Under the pieces are notes generated by a model. That model was given only the letters and a program-made list of their open reading frames with translations, did not search any database and was not told where the DNA came from. Positions 25,656 through 34,527 of a DNA stretch of 64,000 nucleotides are shown here, piece after piece. Within the stretch, counting starts at the first letter, position 1, and each line of letters starts with the position of its first letter. This DNA comes from an uncultured Rhodopila sp. (lineage in GTDB: Bacteria; Pseudomonadota; Alphaproteobacteria; Acetobacterales; Acetobacteraceae), in assembly GCA_903851415.1 (NCBI GenBank), contig CAINOE010000086.1, positions 62,001-126,000 on the forward strand, given 5' to 3'. A program made the position numbers and the translations under genes.

Positions 25656-27086
25656 TCACCCCCGCTCCGGCGCCGCCAGCGCCGCCTGCCTGGCCTGGGC
25701 CATCAGCACCGCCACCGCGCAAGACGCAATCCGCGTCCGCTCCGAATCCGCCCGGCTGGTCAGGATGATCGGCACGCGCGCACCGACCACCACGCCGGCC
25801 GCATCCGCGCCGGCCAGGAAGGCAAGCTGCTTGGCCAGCATGTTGCCGGCCTCCAGGTCAGGCACGACCAGGATGTCGGCCCGGCCGGCGACCGGCGAAA
25901 CGATGCCCTTGTCCCGAGCGGCCTTCGGACTGACCGCATTGTCGAAGGCCAGCGGCCCGTCCACGATCCCGCCGGTGATCTGGCCGCGATCCGCCATCTT
26001 GCACAGCGCCGCCGCGTCCACCGTCGATCGCATCTCCGGATTGACCACCTCCACCGCCGCCAGGATCGCCACCCGAGGCTCCTTCACCCCCATCACATGC
26101 GCAAGATCGATGGCGTTCTGCACGATGTCCCGCTTGATCTCCAATGTCGGCGCGATGTTGATCGCGGCATCGGTGATCAGCAGCGGCCGGGGATATGTCG
26201 GCACATCCAGCACATAGACATGGCTGAGCCGGCGTTCCGTGCGCAATCCGGTCTCGGCCGCAACGACCTCGTGCATCAGCTCATCGGTGTGCAGCGAGCC
26301 TTTCATCAGCAGCACCGCCTCGCCCGCCCGCACCAGCGCCACCGCGCGCGCCGCCGCCGCATGGCTGTGCGGCACGTCCACCAGGCGGTAGCGGGTGATA
26401 TCCAGTCCTCCCGCCACCGCGGCCGCCTGGATCTTCGCCGCGGGTCCGATCAGGATGGGAATGACCAGCCCCAGTTCCGCGACCTCCACCGCCGCCCCAA
26501 GCGACAGCGCATCGCACGGATGCACCACCGCGATCGGCACCGCCGGCCGCCCGGCCGCATGCGCCATCAGGTCGCGGAAGCGCTGATGGCGCATCAGCCG
26601 CACATCGGGCAGTTCCGTCCGGTTGCGGCGGACCTTCTCCGCCGGAGCCTGCACCTCGGCGGTGCCGCTGATCACCTCGTTGCCGGCCTGATTGGTGCAG
26701 TGGCAATCGAACACCACGTGGTGCCTGTCCGGGATCTTTTCGCGCGCAACGATCCGCGTCGTGATCGTATCGCCAATGCTGATGGGATGATGGAAATGCA
26801 GATCCTGGGAGATGTAGATGGTGCCGGGACCCGGCAGTTGCGTGCCCAGCACCGCGGAGATCAGCGCGCCGCCCCACATGCCATGCGCAATGATCCGGTG
26901 GAACAGATCCGTTTCGGCATAAGCAGGATCGAGATGCGCCGGATTGACGTCGCCGGACACCACTGCGAACAGCTCGATGTCCTCTTGCGTCAGGGTCCGC
27001 ACGGCGCTCGCGCTCTCGCCAATGGCGATCTCGTCGAAGGTGCGGTTCTCCATGACCGCGTCGTTGGGAACTTGCAACAGGTCCAC
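25656..27086 (-). CDS. Bifunctional MaoC-like hydratase/phosphotransacetylase
   Basis: 476 residues with two domains: an N-terminal MaoC hot-dog domain (about 12-150, with DVNPAHLDPAYA and HGMWGGALISAVLG) and a C-terminal phosphate acetyl/butyryltransferase domain (about 165-470). The fusion occurs in rhizobia and relatives next to PHA synthase and acetate kinase. The domains would handle (R)-3-hydroxyacyl-CoA and acyl-phosphate. Here it lies 26 bases after phaC on the same strand; no acetate kinase follows, its place being taken by PPK2. Confidence 0.88.
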   Translation of the reverse strand: MDLLQVPNDAVMENRTFDEIAIGESASAVRTLTQEDIELFAVVSGDVNPAHLDPAYAETDLFHRIIAHGMWGGALISAVLGTQLPGPGTIYISQDLHFHHPISIGDTITTRIVAREKIPDRHHVVFDCHCTNQAGNEVISGTAEVQAPAEKVRRNRTELPDVRLMRHQRFRDLMAHAAGRPAVPIAVVHPCDALSLGAAVEVAELGLVIPILIGPAAKIQAAAVAGGLDITRYRLVDVPHSHAAAARAVALVRAGEAVLLMKGSLHTDELMHEVVAAETGLRTERRLSHVYVLDVPTYPRPLLITDAAINIAPTLEIKRDIVQNAIDLAHVMGVKEPRVAILAAVEVVNPEMRSTVDAAALCKMADRGQITGGIVDGPLAFDNAVSPKAARDKGIVSPVAGRADILVVPDLEAGNMLAKQLAFLAGADAAGVVVGARVPIILTSRADSERTRIASCAVAVLMAQARQAALAAPERG

Positions 27087-27112
27087 GGTTTCGTTCCTTT
27101 ATCCAGGCGCCG

Positions 27113-28831
27113 TCACGCTTCCAGCACATAGGTGCCCGGGGCATCGCACAGAGCGGCCCCCATCGGCGGCGGATCAACCGGCGGGCCGGAGCGCTGCTGC
27201 AGCCAGCGGTTCCACTCCACCCACCATGACCCGTCCCGCGGCGCTGTCGCTGCCTGCCATTCGTCTGGACCAAACGTATGGCCGCCGGGCTCGCGGACCC
27301 GCACGCGGAAATGGCGGTGCGGGTGCCCGGGCTCGCTGACGATCCCGGCGTTGTGGCCACCCGATGTCAGGACAAACGTCAGTTCGGCGTCGGTGAACAG
27401 ATGCAGCTTGTAGACCGATTGCCACGGCGCGATGTGATCCTGCTCGGTGCCGACGACGAATATAGGCACCCGGATATCCTCCAGCGCCAGCGGATGCCCG
27501 CCGACGGTGAAGCGGCCCTCGGCGAGTTCGTTGCGGAGATACAGGCTGCGCAGATACTCGATATGCATGCGCGCCGGCAGGCGGGTCCCGTCGGCGTTCC
27601 ATGCCATCAGGTCGAACGCCGCGTCCTGCTGGCCGAGCAGATAGCGATGGACCGCCCTCGACCAGACCAGGTCATTGGATTGCAGCATCCGGAACGCGCC
27701 GCCCATCTGCTCGGCGCTGAGGAACCCCTGCGTCCGCATCAGGTCGCCGAGGAAACTGAGCTGGTCCTCGGTGATGAACAGTTGCAGCTCGCCCGCTTCG
27801 GTGAAGTCGGTCTGCGCGGCGAACAGCGATACGCTCGCCAGACGATTGTCATTGTCGCGTGCCATGGCGGCGGCGGCGATGGTCAGAAGCGTGCCGCCCA
27901 GGCAGTAGCCGGCGGCATGCACCTTCGCGCCGCCGCAGATCGCGCCGATTGCGTCGAGCGCCGCCATGACGCCGAGCGTGCGATAGGCGTCGAACGCGGT
28001 GTCCTGCATGTCCGCGCCTGGATTGCGCCAGGAGATCGCGAACACCGTGCGGCCCTGCGCCACCAGCCAGCGAATCAAAGAGTTCCCCGGCGACAGGTCG
28101 AGGATGTAATATTTCATGATCCAGGCCGGCACGATCAGCACCGGTTCGGCGCCGACCTTGGGGGTCGAAGGCGTGTACTGGATCAGTTCGATCAGGCGGT
28201 TGCGGAATACCACCTTGCCGGGGGTCACCGCCAGGTTCTTGCCGGCGGCAAAGTTGCCGCGCGCCGGCGTTCCGTTGACGTCGTGCAGCAGGTTGACCAA
28301 GCCATCGAGGAAATTCCGCCCGCCGGTGGCGCCTGTAGCCTCGATCACCTCCGGATTCAGCCAGGGCACGTTCGACGGGGAAATCAAATCCAGCCATTGC
28401 CGGACAGTAAAGGCGACGATCCGTCTGTTGCGCGGATTGACCCCCGGCGGTTCGGCAACGACACCGTCCCACCATTCTTCCGCCAGCAGCACGGCCTGGG
28501 TCAGCAGATCGTACGGGTGCTTCTGCCAGGCGGGACTGGCGAACCGGTGGTCGCCCGGTGGCGGCGTCAGCTTCGCCTCCGTCCCCGTCGCGATGCGGAC
28601 CAGCCGTTTCCACCGCTCCAGACCGGCCCGCGCCAACTCCGCCGTCTGGAACGGCGCGTTGGCTGCATGCGCCGCCCAATCGAGATAGGCCAGCGGCACG
28701 GTGCTGGGTGAGCGTCCGCCGGTGAAGCGGCTCTGCCAGGCGTGCAGCCATTGATCGACTTCCCCCGGTGTCGCGCCTGCCGGCACCGGCTGCCTATCCG
28801 GGAGCAAAACGAGCGTGTTCGTGTCGGGCAT
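27113..28831 (-). CDS. phaC: Class I poly(3-hydroxyalkanoate) synthase
   Basis: 572 residues. The lipase-like box GYCLGG carries the nucleophile Cys; the catalytic Asp lies in GTEQDHIAPW and the His in TSGGHNAGI. The long N-terminal domain before the alpha/beta-hydrolase core and the conserved PAWIMKYYILDLSPGNSLI segment are typical of class I PhaC. It polymerises hydroxyacyl-CoA into storage granules. First gene of a PhaC-(MaoC-Pta)-PPK2 unit, divergent from a universal stress protein. Confidence 0.93.
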   Translation of the reverse strand: MPDTNTLVLLPDRQPVPAGATPGEVDQWLHAWQSRFTGGRSPSTVPLAYLDWAAHAANAPFQTAELARAGLERWKRLVRIATGTEAKLTPPPGDHRFASPAWQKHPYDLLTQAVLLAEEWWDGVVAEPPGVNPRNRRIVAFTVRQWLDLISPSNVPWLNPEVIEATGATGGRNFLDGLVNLLHDVNGTPARGNFAAGKNLAVTPGKVVFRNRLIELIQYTPSTPKVGAEPVLIVPAWIMKYYILDLSPGNSLIRWLVAQGRTVFAISWRNPGADMQDTAFDAYRTLGVMAALDAIGAICGGAKVHAAGYCLGGTLLTIAAAAMARDNDNRLASVSLFAAQTDFTEAGELQLFITEDQLSFLGDLMRTQGFLSAEQMGGAFRMLQSNDLVWSRAVHRYLLGQQDAAFDLMAWNADGTRLPARMHIEYLRSLYLRNELAEGRFTVGGHPLALEDIRVPIFVVGTEQDHIAPWQSVYKLHLFTDAELTFVLTSGGHNAGIVSEPGHPHRHFRVRVREPGGHTFGPDEWQAATAPRDGSWWVEWNRWLQQRSGPPVDPPPMGAALCDAPGTYVLEA

Positions 28832-28925
28832 GGGAAGATCCCTGAATCGTCACAGACACAATTTGGCGGCTGTTCTGCGATCCACCAACGCCTGATGAGC
28901 ATAGGACCAATGCCGCGGCGGCCGT

Positions 28926-28975
28926 TTGATCCACGTCATGGCGAACCGCGGCCCGTCTGACCAATGTGTTACAAT
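28926..28975 (+). promoter_or_regulatory. FNR/FixK-like box and -10 element before the universal stress gene
   Basis: TTGATCCACGTCAT (28926-28939) fits the CRP/FNR pattern TTGA-N6-TCAA with one mismatch. A -10-like TACAAT lies at 28970-28975 with no good -35 box, as expected for an activator-dependent promoter; the centre would be about 49 bases before the start point, not the ideal 41.5. It could also serve the divergent phaC. Inferred. Confidence 0.35.
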
Positions 28976-29009
28976 ACGGGGTGTTCGCGGTTGGGAGGCG
29001 GTTGGGAGA

Positions 29010-29846
29010 ATGACGATGACCTATTCGGCCGTGATGGTGAATCTGGAACTCGGCTGCTCCAATGCCGGCGTGATGGCGGCGGCCGGCGATCTCGCCGAGC
29101 GCTTCGGCTCCAGCGTCATCGGCATCGCGGCCTGCCGCCGGGTGCCCGTCGCGGCGATGGGTGCCGATTACGTCCCGGACGAGTGGAGCGGGCCTGATTG
29201 CGGGCAACTCGACTGCGAGGTCAGGACGGCGGAGGCGGAATTCCGCGACGCGCTGCACGGCCGCGCGAAGACGATTTCATGGCGGTCGAAGGTGATATCC
29301 GAACCTTTGGCGGATTATCTCGGCGACGAAGCGCGCTGCGCGGATATCGTGGTGACGGCGGCCTCGGCCGATACCCCGTCGGACCTGACCCGGCGGGTCA
29401 ATCCGGGCGATCTGTTGATGACGATGGGGCGCCCGGTGCTGGTGGTGCCGTCCGCGGGGGCTCCGTTGAACCTCGATCGCGCCGTGGTTGCCTGGAAGGA
29501 ATCGCGGCAGGCGCGGCGCGCGGTGGCCGATGCGTTGCCGCTGCTGCAAAAGGCGACGCATGTCGCGGTGGCGACGATTGCGGCGGCGGATGTGCTCGCC
29601 ACCGCGCGGTCCTGCGTGGCGGATGTCATCGGCTGGCTGAAGCAGCATGGGATCAAGGCGGTCCCGGTGGTGGCGCGGCCGAACGGCGACGATGCGGCTC
29701 AGCTTCAGGGAATCGCGCGGGAGCATGACGCAGGGGTGATCGTCGCTGGCGCGTTCGGGCACAGCCGGTTGCGGGACTGGGCGCTGGGCGGCGTCACGCG
29801 GCACCTGCTGTTGCGCGGGCAGGGGTGCGCGCTGCTGTCGCATTAG
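29010..29846 (+). CDS. Tandem universal stress protein (UspA family)
   Basis: 278 residues with two Usp-like halves. The second half has GVIVAGAFGHSRLRDWALGGVTRHLL, matching the G-2X-G-9X-G(S/T) ATP-binding pattern; in the first half the motif is degenerate. Start ATG 29010 is preceded by GGGAGG at a good distance. Such tandem Usps in alphaproteobacteria are often induced by low oxygen. Divergent from the phaC unit, sharing a 178-base region with an FNR-like site. Confidence 0.87.
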   Translation: MTMTYSAVMVNLELGCSNAGVMAAAGDLAERFGSSVIGIAACRRVPVAAMGADYVPDEWSGPDCGQLDCEVRTAEAEFRDALHGRAKTISWRSKVISEPLADYLGDEARCADIVVTAASADTPSDLTRRVNPGDLLMTMGRPVLVVPSAGAPLNLDRAVVAWKESRQARRAVADALPLLQKATHVAVATIAAADVLATARSCVADVIGWLKQHGIKAVPVVARPNGDDAAQLQGIAREHDAGVIVAGAFGHSRLRDWALGGVTRHLLLRGQGCALLSH

Positions 29847-29959
29847 CGGCCTGCGCCAGTCCGGCGGTCCACCGATACCGTCGGACGGGTGCGGGGTTCT
29901 ACGGTTTGCAACCGGCGAGGCCGACCCTTTGGGCGTCCCCGCATCGTCATGGCGGCGCA

Positions 29960-29981
29960 TGCACGCCAATAAAGGCGTGCA
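29960..29981. terminator. Hairpin between convergent usp and SRPBCC genes
   Basis: TGCACGCC-AATAAA-GGCGTGCA, an eight-base-pair perfect stem in the gap between converging genes. It is preceded by CGTCATGGCGGC, reminiscent of the dispersed repeat. No T-run follows, so termination is only probable. Confidence 0.45.
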
Positions 29982-30042
29982 CGTCCGGCACCCAATCTGC
30001 GGTCCGGCTGGCGGCGGACCCTGAGGCAAATCGCACATCGCA

Positions 30043-30492
30043 TTACGGTTTGAGCAGGATCTCTCCGGTTTCCAGGAGCGACTTCAGGTTTGACAGGATG
30101 CGCGGCCACCCGCCCGACACCGCCTCGATCAGTTTGGACCCCGGACGGTCGATGGCGTGGGTGATGGTCAGCCTGACGGCATCCCCCAATGGCTCAATCT
30201 CCATGGTGCAGCGGGCGAAGCCTTCGGCGTTCAACTCCGGCCGGAATTCGTTGCGCCATTTCAGCACAATCCGCTTCGGCCGATCGGCTTCGACAACCTC
30301 GCCTGCGTCGGCGACCCGGCCGTCAGGGAAGACGAGGCGCCACGGCGATCCCGCCTGCCAGTCGGTTTCCTGGTGCATGCCGAACCAGTATTGCTTCATC
30401 ATGTCCGGATTGGTGAGTGCCGCCCAAAGGTCGTCGGCCGTCGTGCGAATAAAGGTAACATACACAAAACGTGTGCCGGCGGTGTCAGTCAT
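30043..30492 (-). CDS. SRPBCC (AHSA1-like) domain protein
   Basis: 149 residues of the START/Bet v1-like fold: RFVYVTFIRTTADDLWAALTNPDMMKQYW, a central GSPWRLVFPDGRV and the C-terminal helix GGWPRILSNLKSLLETGE. Binds unknown hydrophobic ligands. Its start overlaps the stop of the ArsR-family regulator by eight bases, a very common two-gene arrangement in which the SRPBCC partner may sense or act on a ligand. Confidence 0.88.
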   Translation of the reverse strand: MTDTAGTRFVYVTFIRTTADDLWAALTNPDMMKQYWFGMHQETDWQAGSPWRLVFPDGRVADAGEVVEADRPKRIVLKWRNEFRPELNAEGFARCTMEIEPLGDAVRLTITHAIDRPGSKLIEAVSGGWPRILSNLKSLLETGEILLKP

Positions 30493-30808
30493 CGTTGTCT
30501 CCTTCCAGTTTTCTTTTCAGGTTCGAAAGTGCACTCAAGCGGGGCTGTTCGAACTTTCCTATCCAGCGCTCGGCGATCTCATTGATTGGCACTGGATTTA
30601 TGAAATGAAGTTTCTCCCGGCCATGGCGTTTGCTCGACACCAGGTTGGCGTGTTCGAGGATCGAAAGATGTTTCGTCACGGCTTGCCGGGTCATGTCGAG
30701 TCCCTGACAAAGCCCGGTCAATGTTTGGCCGTTGTCGTGGTGCAACATGTCCAGCAGCCGCCGGCGGCTTGCGTCCGCCAAGGCTCGGAAAACGCTGTCT
30801 TCATCCAT
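30485..30808 (-). CDS. ArsR-family winged-helix regulator
   Basis: 107 residues from ATG 30808 (MDEDSVFRALADASRRRLLDML). Helix-turn-helix in TLTGLCQGLDMTRQAVTKHLSILEHANLV, then the wing. No metal-binding Cys cluster, so it belongs to the non-metal ArsR group paired with SRPBCC proteins. The start is nearly at the predicted transcription start, implying a leaderless message. Translation coupled with the SRPBCC gene. Confidence 0.88.
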   Translation of the reverse strand: MDEDSVFRALADASRRRLLDMLHHDNGQTLTGLCQGLDMTRQAVTKHLSILEHANLVSSKRHGREKLHFINPVPINEIAERWIGKFEQPRLSALSNLKRKLEGDNDD

Positions 30809-30812
30809 GCAT

Positions 30813-30842
30813 GGAATATGCAACCTTTTGGTTGCCTGTCAA
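30813..30842 (-). promoter_or_regulatory. Promoter and operator of the ArsR-SRPBCC operon
   Basis: On the minus strand TTGACA (30837-30842) is followed by a -10-like stretch CATATTCC (30813-30820), 16-18 bases away depending on register. Between them is GCAACC-TTTT-GGTTGC (30820-30835, plus strand), a perfect inverted repeat with six-base arms, ideally placed for autorepression. Confidence 0.6.
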
Positions 30843-30904
30843 GTCGCAGCCCGCTTTTTCCACATGCTGCGGACTTCCCCGATCTCCGCGCCGCCGGTGC
30901 GCGG

Positions 30905-31867
30905 TCAGCCGATCGCGCCGGACCGCGGCGGCAACAGCCGCTCTGCTTCGGCAACGATCCGCCGCACGATGTCGCCAGCCGGGGGGATGTCGTGGATCAG
31001 GCCGCAGGCCTCGCCGGCAATGACGGCAGCGATATCGAAGTCGCCACGCTCCCGCGCCTCGGCGTAGTCTCGCGCGACCTCACTGACCCTGGCCTCCAAC
31101 TCCGTCTCCCGGCCAATCCACCGGTCGGCATGTTGATTACGCAATACGCGGCCGGTGAAGGGATCGGGCCAGCGGTTCCGGCGTGAAATGTCGAACACGA
31201 TCGAGCGAACGGTCTCGCCGCCCTGCGCCGCCACGATGCGCCGCTTGGCCTCGGGGTGTCCGTCCGCCTCCAGCGAGGCATAAAACCGCGTTCCCATCAG
31301 CACGCCCTCAGCGCCCAGCATCATCGCCGCCGCCATGCCGCGTCCGTCGGCGATCCCTCCGGCCGCGACCACGGGAACATGCGGGCAGGCGTCCACGACC
31401 TGCGGAAGCAGAGCGAACAGCGACTCCGACTGGCCGTGGCCTCCGGCTTCGGCTCCCTGCGCCACGATCACATCCGCGCCGGCATCGCACGCCTCGCGCG
31501 CCTGCGCTACGCTCTGGACCTGGCAAACCAGCCGCACGCCGGCCGCTCGGATCGCGGCAGCGAACGGCCCCGGGTCGCCGAAGGACAGCATGACAGCGGC
31601 GGGTTGACGGGCAAGCACGCCGTCCAGCAACTCGGGATGTCGCGCAAGGCTCCAGGTGATGAAGCCGCAGCCGATACGGGCGTTGCCGGCGCGCGCCCAC
31701 TCCCGATCGATCCAATCGCCATCGCCATAGCCTCCGCCGATGAGGCCGAGACCGCCCGCATGGCTCACCGCCGCGGCCAGATTGCCGCCGGAGATCATGT
31801 CCATCGGAGCGAGCAAAACCGGGTGCTCGATGCCAAGGGTTTGCGTAAGCCGGTTTGTTATGGCCAT
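30905..31867 (-). CDS. Nitronate monooxygenase (2-nitropropane dioxygenase family)
   Basis: 320 residues, FMN-binding TIM barrel. Motifs: HPVLLAPMDMISGGNLAAAVSHAGGLGLIGGG at the N-terminus, DVIVAQGAEAGGHG with the active-site His, and VVAAGGIADGRGMAAAMMLGAEGVLMGTRF for phosphate binding. It would oxidise alkyl nitronates such as propionate-3-nitronate. Single gene; the neighbouring PhnD-like gene is divergent. Confidence 0.88.
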   Translation of the reverse strand: MAITNRLTQTLGIEHPVLLAPMDMISGGNLAAAVSHAGGLGLIGGGYGDGDWIDREWARAGNARIGCGFITWSLARHPELLDGVLARQPAAVMLSFGDPGPFAAAIRAAGVRLVCQVQSVAQAREACDAGADVIVAQGAEAGGHGQSESLFALLPQVVDACPHVPVVAAGGIADGRGMAAAMMLGAEGVLMGTRFYASLEADGHPEAKRRIVAAQGGETVRSIVFDISRRNRWPDPFTGRVLRNQHADRWIGRETELEARVSEVARDYAEARERGDFDIAAVIAGEACGLIHDIPPAGDIVRRIVAEAERLLPPRSGAIG

Positions 31868-32113
31868 TGCACCTGCTCCCGTTCATTTTGAGTCGGTCCG
31901 ATCGACGACTGGCGCTTATTCTGCCGTCAAGGCTGCCATTGCCGCCGCATGATTGTCCGCGGGTGCGGCAAGACTCGCAACCCGCCGACATGGCGTGTTC
32001 ACTGAACTGACATCCGTTTGTCATCAGCCGCGGGCTATCCGGTCGCGGACCAACGCATCAGGCAGCGCCGTCGAACCGCGCCGTCCGGGTATCCGCAATC
32101 GGGAGAGACAGCA

Positions 32114-33037
32114 ATGCTTCGCAGACACCTCATCGCCATGGGCGCCACCGCCGCCGGGCTGGCTCTGACCGGCAGGCAAAGCCGTGCCCAGATGCCGTCG
32201 GCATTCCGCATCGGCCTGCTGGGCGGCGAGAACACGCAGGATCGTCTCGCCCGCTATGACGAGTTCCAGAAGCTGCTGTCGCAGCACCTCCGGATGCCGG
32301 TGAAGCTCTACCCGGCCGCCGACTATGCGGGCGTCATGCAGGGCATCGCCGCCGGCCAGCTCGAGGCCGCCGAGTTCGGCGCCTCCGGCTTCGCCGGCGC
32401 CTGGCTCGATTGCAAGTGCATTGAGCCGGTGGTGGTGCCGCAGGAGAAGGACGGTTCCACCTATTACTACTCGGTCATGGTCGTGCGCGCCGATTCCGGT
32501 ATCAAGTCGCTGGCCGACATGAAGGGGCATTCGCTCGCCTGGGCTGATCCCAACTCGACGTCGGGGTATCTGATCCCGAGCGCCACGTTGAAGACGAAGG
32601 GCATCAACCTGGCGGACGGTGCGTATTTCTCCAAGACCGGCTTCTCCGGCGGGCATGAGCAGGGCGTCGTGGCGGTGCTGAACAAGCAGTACGACGCAGC
32701 GGTCACCTGGACGTCCGGCCAGGGCGACCAGGCGGAAGGCTTCACCCGCGGCAACCTGCGGACGATGGTGGACCGGCATATGCTGAAGATGGCGGACATC
32801 AACATCATCTGGCAGTCGGGCAAAATCCCCAACGGCCCGTGGGCCATCCGCACCGCGCTGCCGGAGGCGCTGAAGACCTCGTTCCGGGACTTCCTGCTCG
32901 ATCTGCCCAAGTCCAACCCCAAGGTCTACGCCGACATTGAGCAAGGCTCCGGCGTAGGCTACGTGCCGGCGACGATGGAACTGTATAAGGACATCATCGA
33001 CCTGCGCCTGGCCGAGCGGCAAGCCAACCGCTCCTGA
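32114..33037 (+). CDS. PhnD-like phosphate/phosphonate ABC substrate-binding protein
   Basis: 307 residues from ATG 32114. An export signal (RRHLIAMGATAAGLALTGRQSRAQ) with an RR pair is possibly Tat-type. The mature domain (FRIGLLGGENTQDRLARYDEFQKLLSQHL, LEAAEFGASGFAGAW, WADPNSTSGYLIPSATLKTKGI) is the PhnD/PtxB-like two-lobed binder. No ATPase or permease gene is adjacent, so it is either an orphan binder serving a transporter elsewhere or a sensor-linked one. Phosphonate specificity is not proven. Confidence 0.85.
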   Translation: MLRRHLIAMGATAAGLALTGRQSRAQMPSAFRIGLLGGENTQDRLARYDEFQKLLSQHLRMPVKLYPAADYAGVMQGIAAGQLEAAEFGASGFAGAWLDCKCIEPVVVPQEKDGSTYYYSVMVVRADSGIKSLADMKGHSLAWADPNSTSGYLIPSATLKTKGINLADGAYFSKTGFSGGHEQGVVAVLNKQYDAAVTWTSGQGDQAEGFTRGNLRTMVDRHMLKMADINIIWQSGKIPNGPWAIRTALPEALKTSFRDFLLDLPKSNPKVYADIEQGSGVGYVPATMELYKDIIDLRLAERQANRS

Positions 33038-33055
33038 CACCCGGAACCGGCGGCG

Positions 33056-34468
33056 TCAGCAGCCTTCGCCTGATGCCGCCGCCCGGGCTACATCTTCCGG
33101 CGGCTCCGCCGGGATATCGTCGTTTGCGAACGGCGTGAGGTCGTCGCTGCCGGTGGGGTCCGGTTCGGCCGCCGGCGGGACGTTCAAACTCAGGACCGCG
33201 CCGTCCAGGACCGCATCTGCAAAACTCGCGCCGCGCAGCTCGGTGTTGCGGAGGTCGGCCCGCTGCAATGTGGCGCAGCCAAGATCGGCCCCGTTCAGGT
33301 CGGCGCCGTACAACACGGCATCGCTGAGATCGGCCCATTGTAGAATCGTCCCGGCGAGATCGGCCCAGCTCAAATCGGCGCGGATGAGATTTGCCGCCCG
33401 CAGGTCCGCCCCCCGGAGATTTGCGTTGTAGAGATGAACATCGCCGAGGTTCGCCTTTTCCAGGTTCGCTTTGGCCAGGATGGAGCGGTGCAGACTGGCG
33501 CCGCTCAGGTTCGATCTGCCCAGCCGGGCCGCGCTGAAATCCGCGCCGCTGGCATCGGCTTCGCGAAGATCCGCGCCCGTCAGGTCCGCCGCTTCAAGCC
33601 GGGCGTTGCCCAGGTTCGCGCCGCGCAAATCGGCTCCTTTGAGCATGGCCCCGCCGAGATCGGCCCAACAGATGTCGGCGCCGCGCAGGTCGGCGTTATG
33701 CAAATCGGCCCCCCGCAAATCGGCTCCTTTGAGATCGGCGCCGTGAAGGTCGGTTCCCGCCAGCGCCGCGCCGCCGAGGTTGGTCCGGCTGAGGTTGGCT
33801 TTGAACAGATTGGCGCCGTCCAGGTTGGCGCCGGAAAGATTGGCGCCGGAAAAATTTGCCTTCTGCAGCGACGCGTTGGCCAGCAGAGCGCCCCGGAGAT
33901 CGCTCTTCCTCAGGTCAACCAGCGAGTCGCCGGCGCCGTTCGCCGCGGGTTCCCGGCGGACGATGACAGCGACCACGGCGGCAACGTCCGCCCACGGTTT
34001 CAGCCGCGCCGGGTTTTCGTCCGGCAACAGCGGCGCCTTCCGCGCAGCCGCGTGAGGCGTCCAGCGCGCGCGCTGGCGGACAAAGGCCGACAGCACCTCC
34101 ATGGCAGCGGCATAGTCCGGACGGCTTTGGCGGGAGATGCGTTCCAGAGTGTAGATTCCGCCCAGCCGGATATCGAGCCGGTCGCTGGCGAGTTGTTCGA
34201 CGGCCCTGCCGAAGATCTCGGCGGCTCGCTCCGCCGGGTCGGCGTCCGGGCGCGCCCGGAACCTGCGCCGCTCCTCCACCGGGTTCCGGCGGGCCGTCCA
34301 CATCAGAACCCCGCCCGCAACCAGCGCGTCGATGGTCGTCACCGCTTCCCGATGCTGCACCAGCCAGTCCCACGCCATCCCAAGCAAGGTCATCAGGCTG
34401 CTCTTGTGCTGGGCATTGCCGGAAAATCGCTTCAGCGCGAGGGCATCCGGGGTGGGTGCGATCGTCAT
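33056..34468 (-). CDS. Pentapeptide-repeat protein with conserved N-terminal domain
   Basis: 470 residues. The N-terminal 180 residues contain a short hydrophobic segment (about 43-58) and the block AEIFGRAVEQLASDRLDIRLGGIYTLERI, common ahead of pentapeptide repeats. Residues about 185-425 consist of A(D/N)LXX repeats that form a right-handed square helix resembling DNA in some family members (MfpA/Qnr). An acidic tail follows. The role is unknown; DNA gyrase protection is only one possibility. It converges with the PhnD-like gene. Confidence 0.88.
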   Translation of the reverse strand: MTIAPTPDALALKRFSGNAQHKSSLMTLLGMAWDWLVQHREAVTTIDALVAGGVLMWTARRNPVEERRRFRARPDADPAERAAEIFGRAVEQLASDRLDIRLGGIYTLERISRQSRPDYAAAMEVLSAFVRQRARWTPHAAARKAPLLPDENPARLKPWADVAAVVAVIVRREPAANGAGDSLVDLRKSDLRGALLANASLQKANFSGANLSGANLDGANLFKANLSRTNLGGAALAGTDLHGADLKGADLRGADLHNADLRGADICWADLGGAMLKGADLRGANLGNARLEAADLTGADLREADASGADFSAARLGRSNLSGASLHRSILAKANLEKANLGDVHLYNANLRGADLRAANLIRADLSWADLAGTILQWADLSDAVLYGADLNGADLGCATLQRADLRNTELRGASFADAVLDGAVLSLNVPPAAEPDPTGSDDLTPFANDDIPAEPPEDVARAAASGEGC

Positions 34469-34527
34469 TACGTCTGTAGCATAACGTCCGGGCCGGTTGC
34501 ACCAAATTGGTGAACCATCCAGTTTCC

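Noticed and set aside
25323-27131. 602-codon plus-strand frame
   Set aside because: Shadow of the MaoC-phosphotransacetylase gene; His/Arg-rich without a family pattern.
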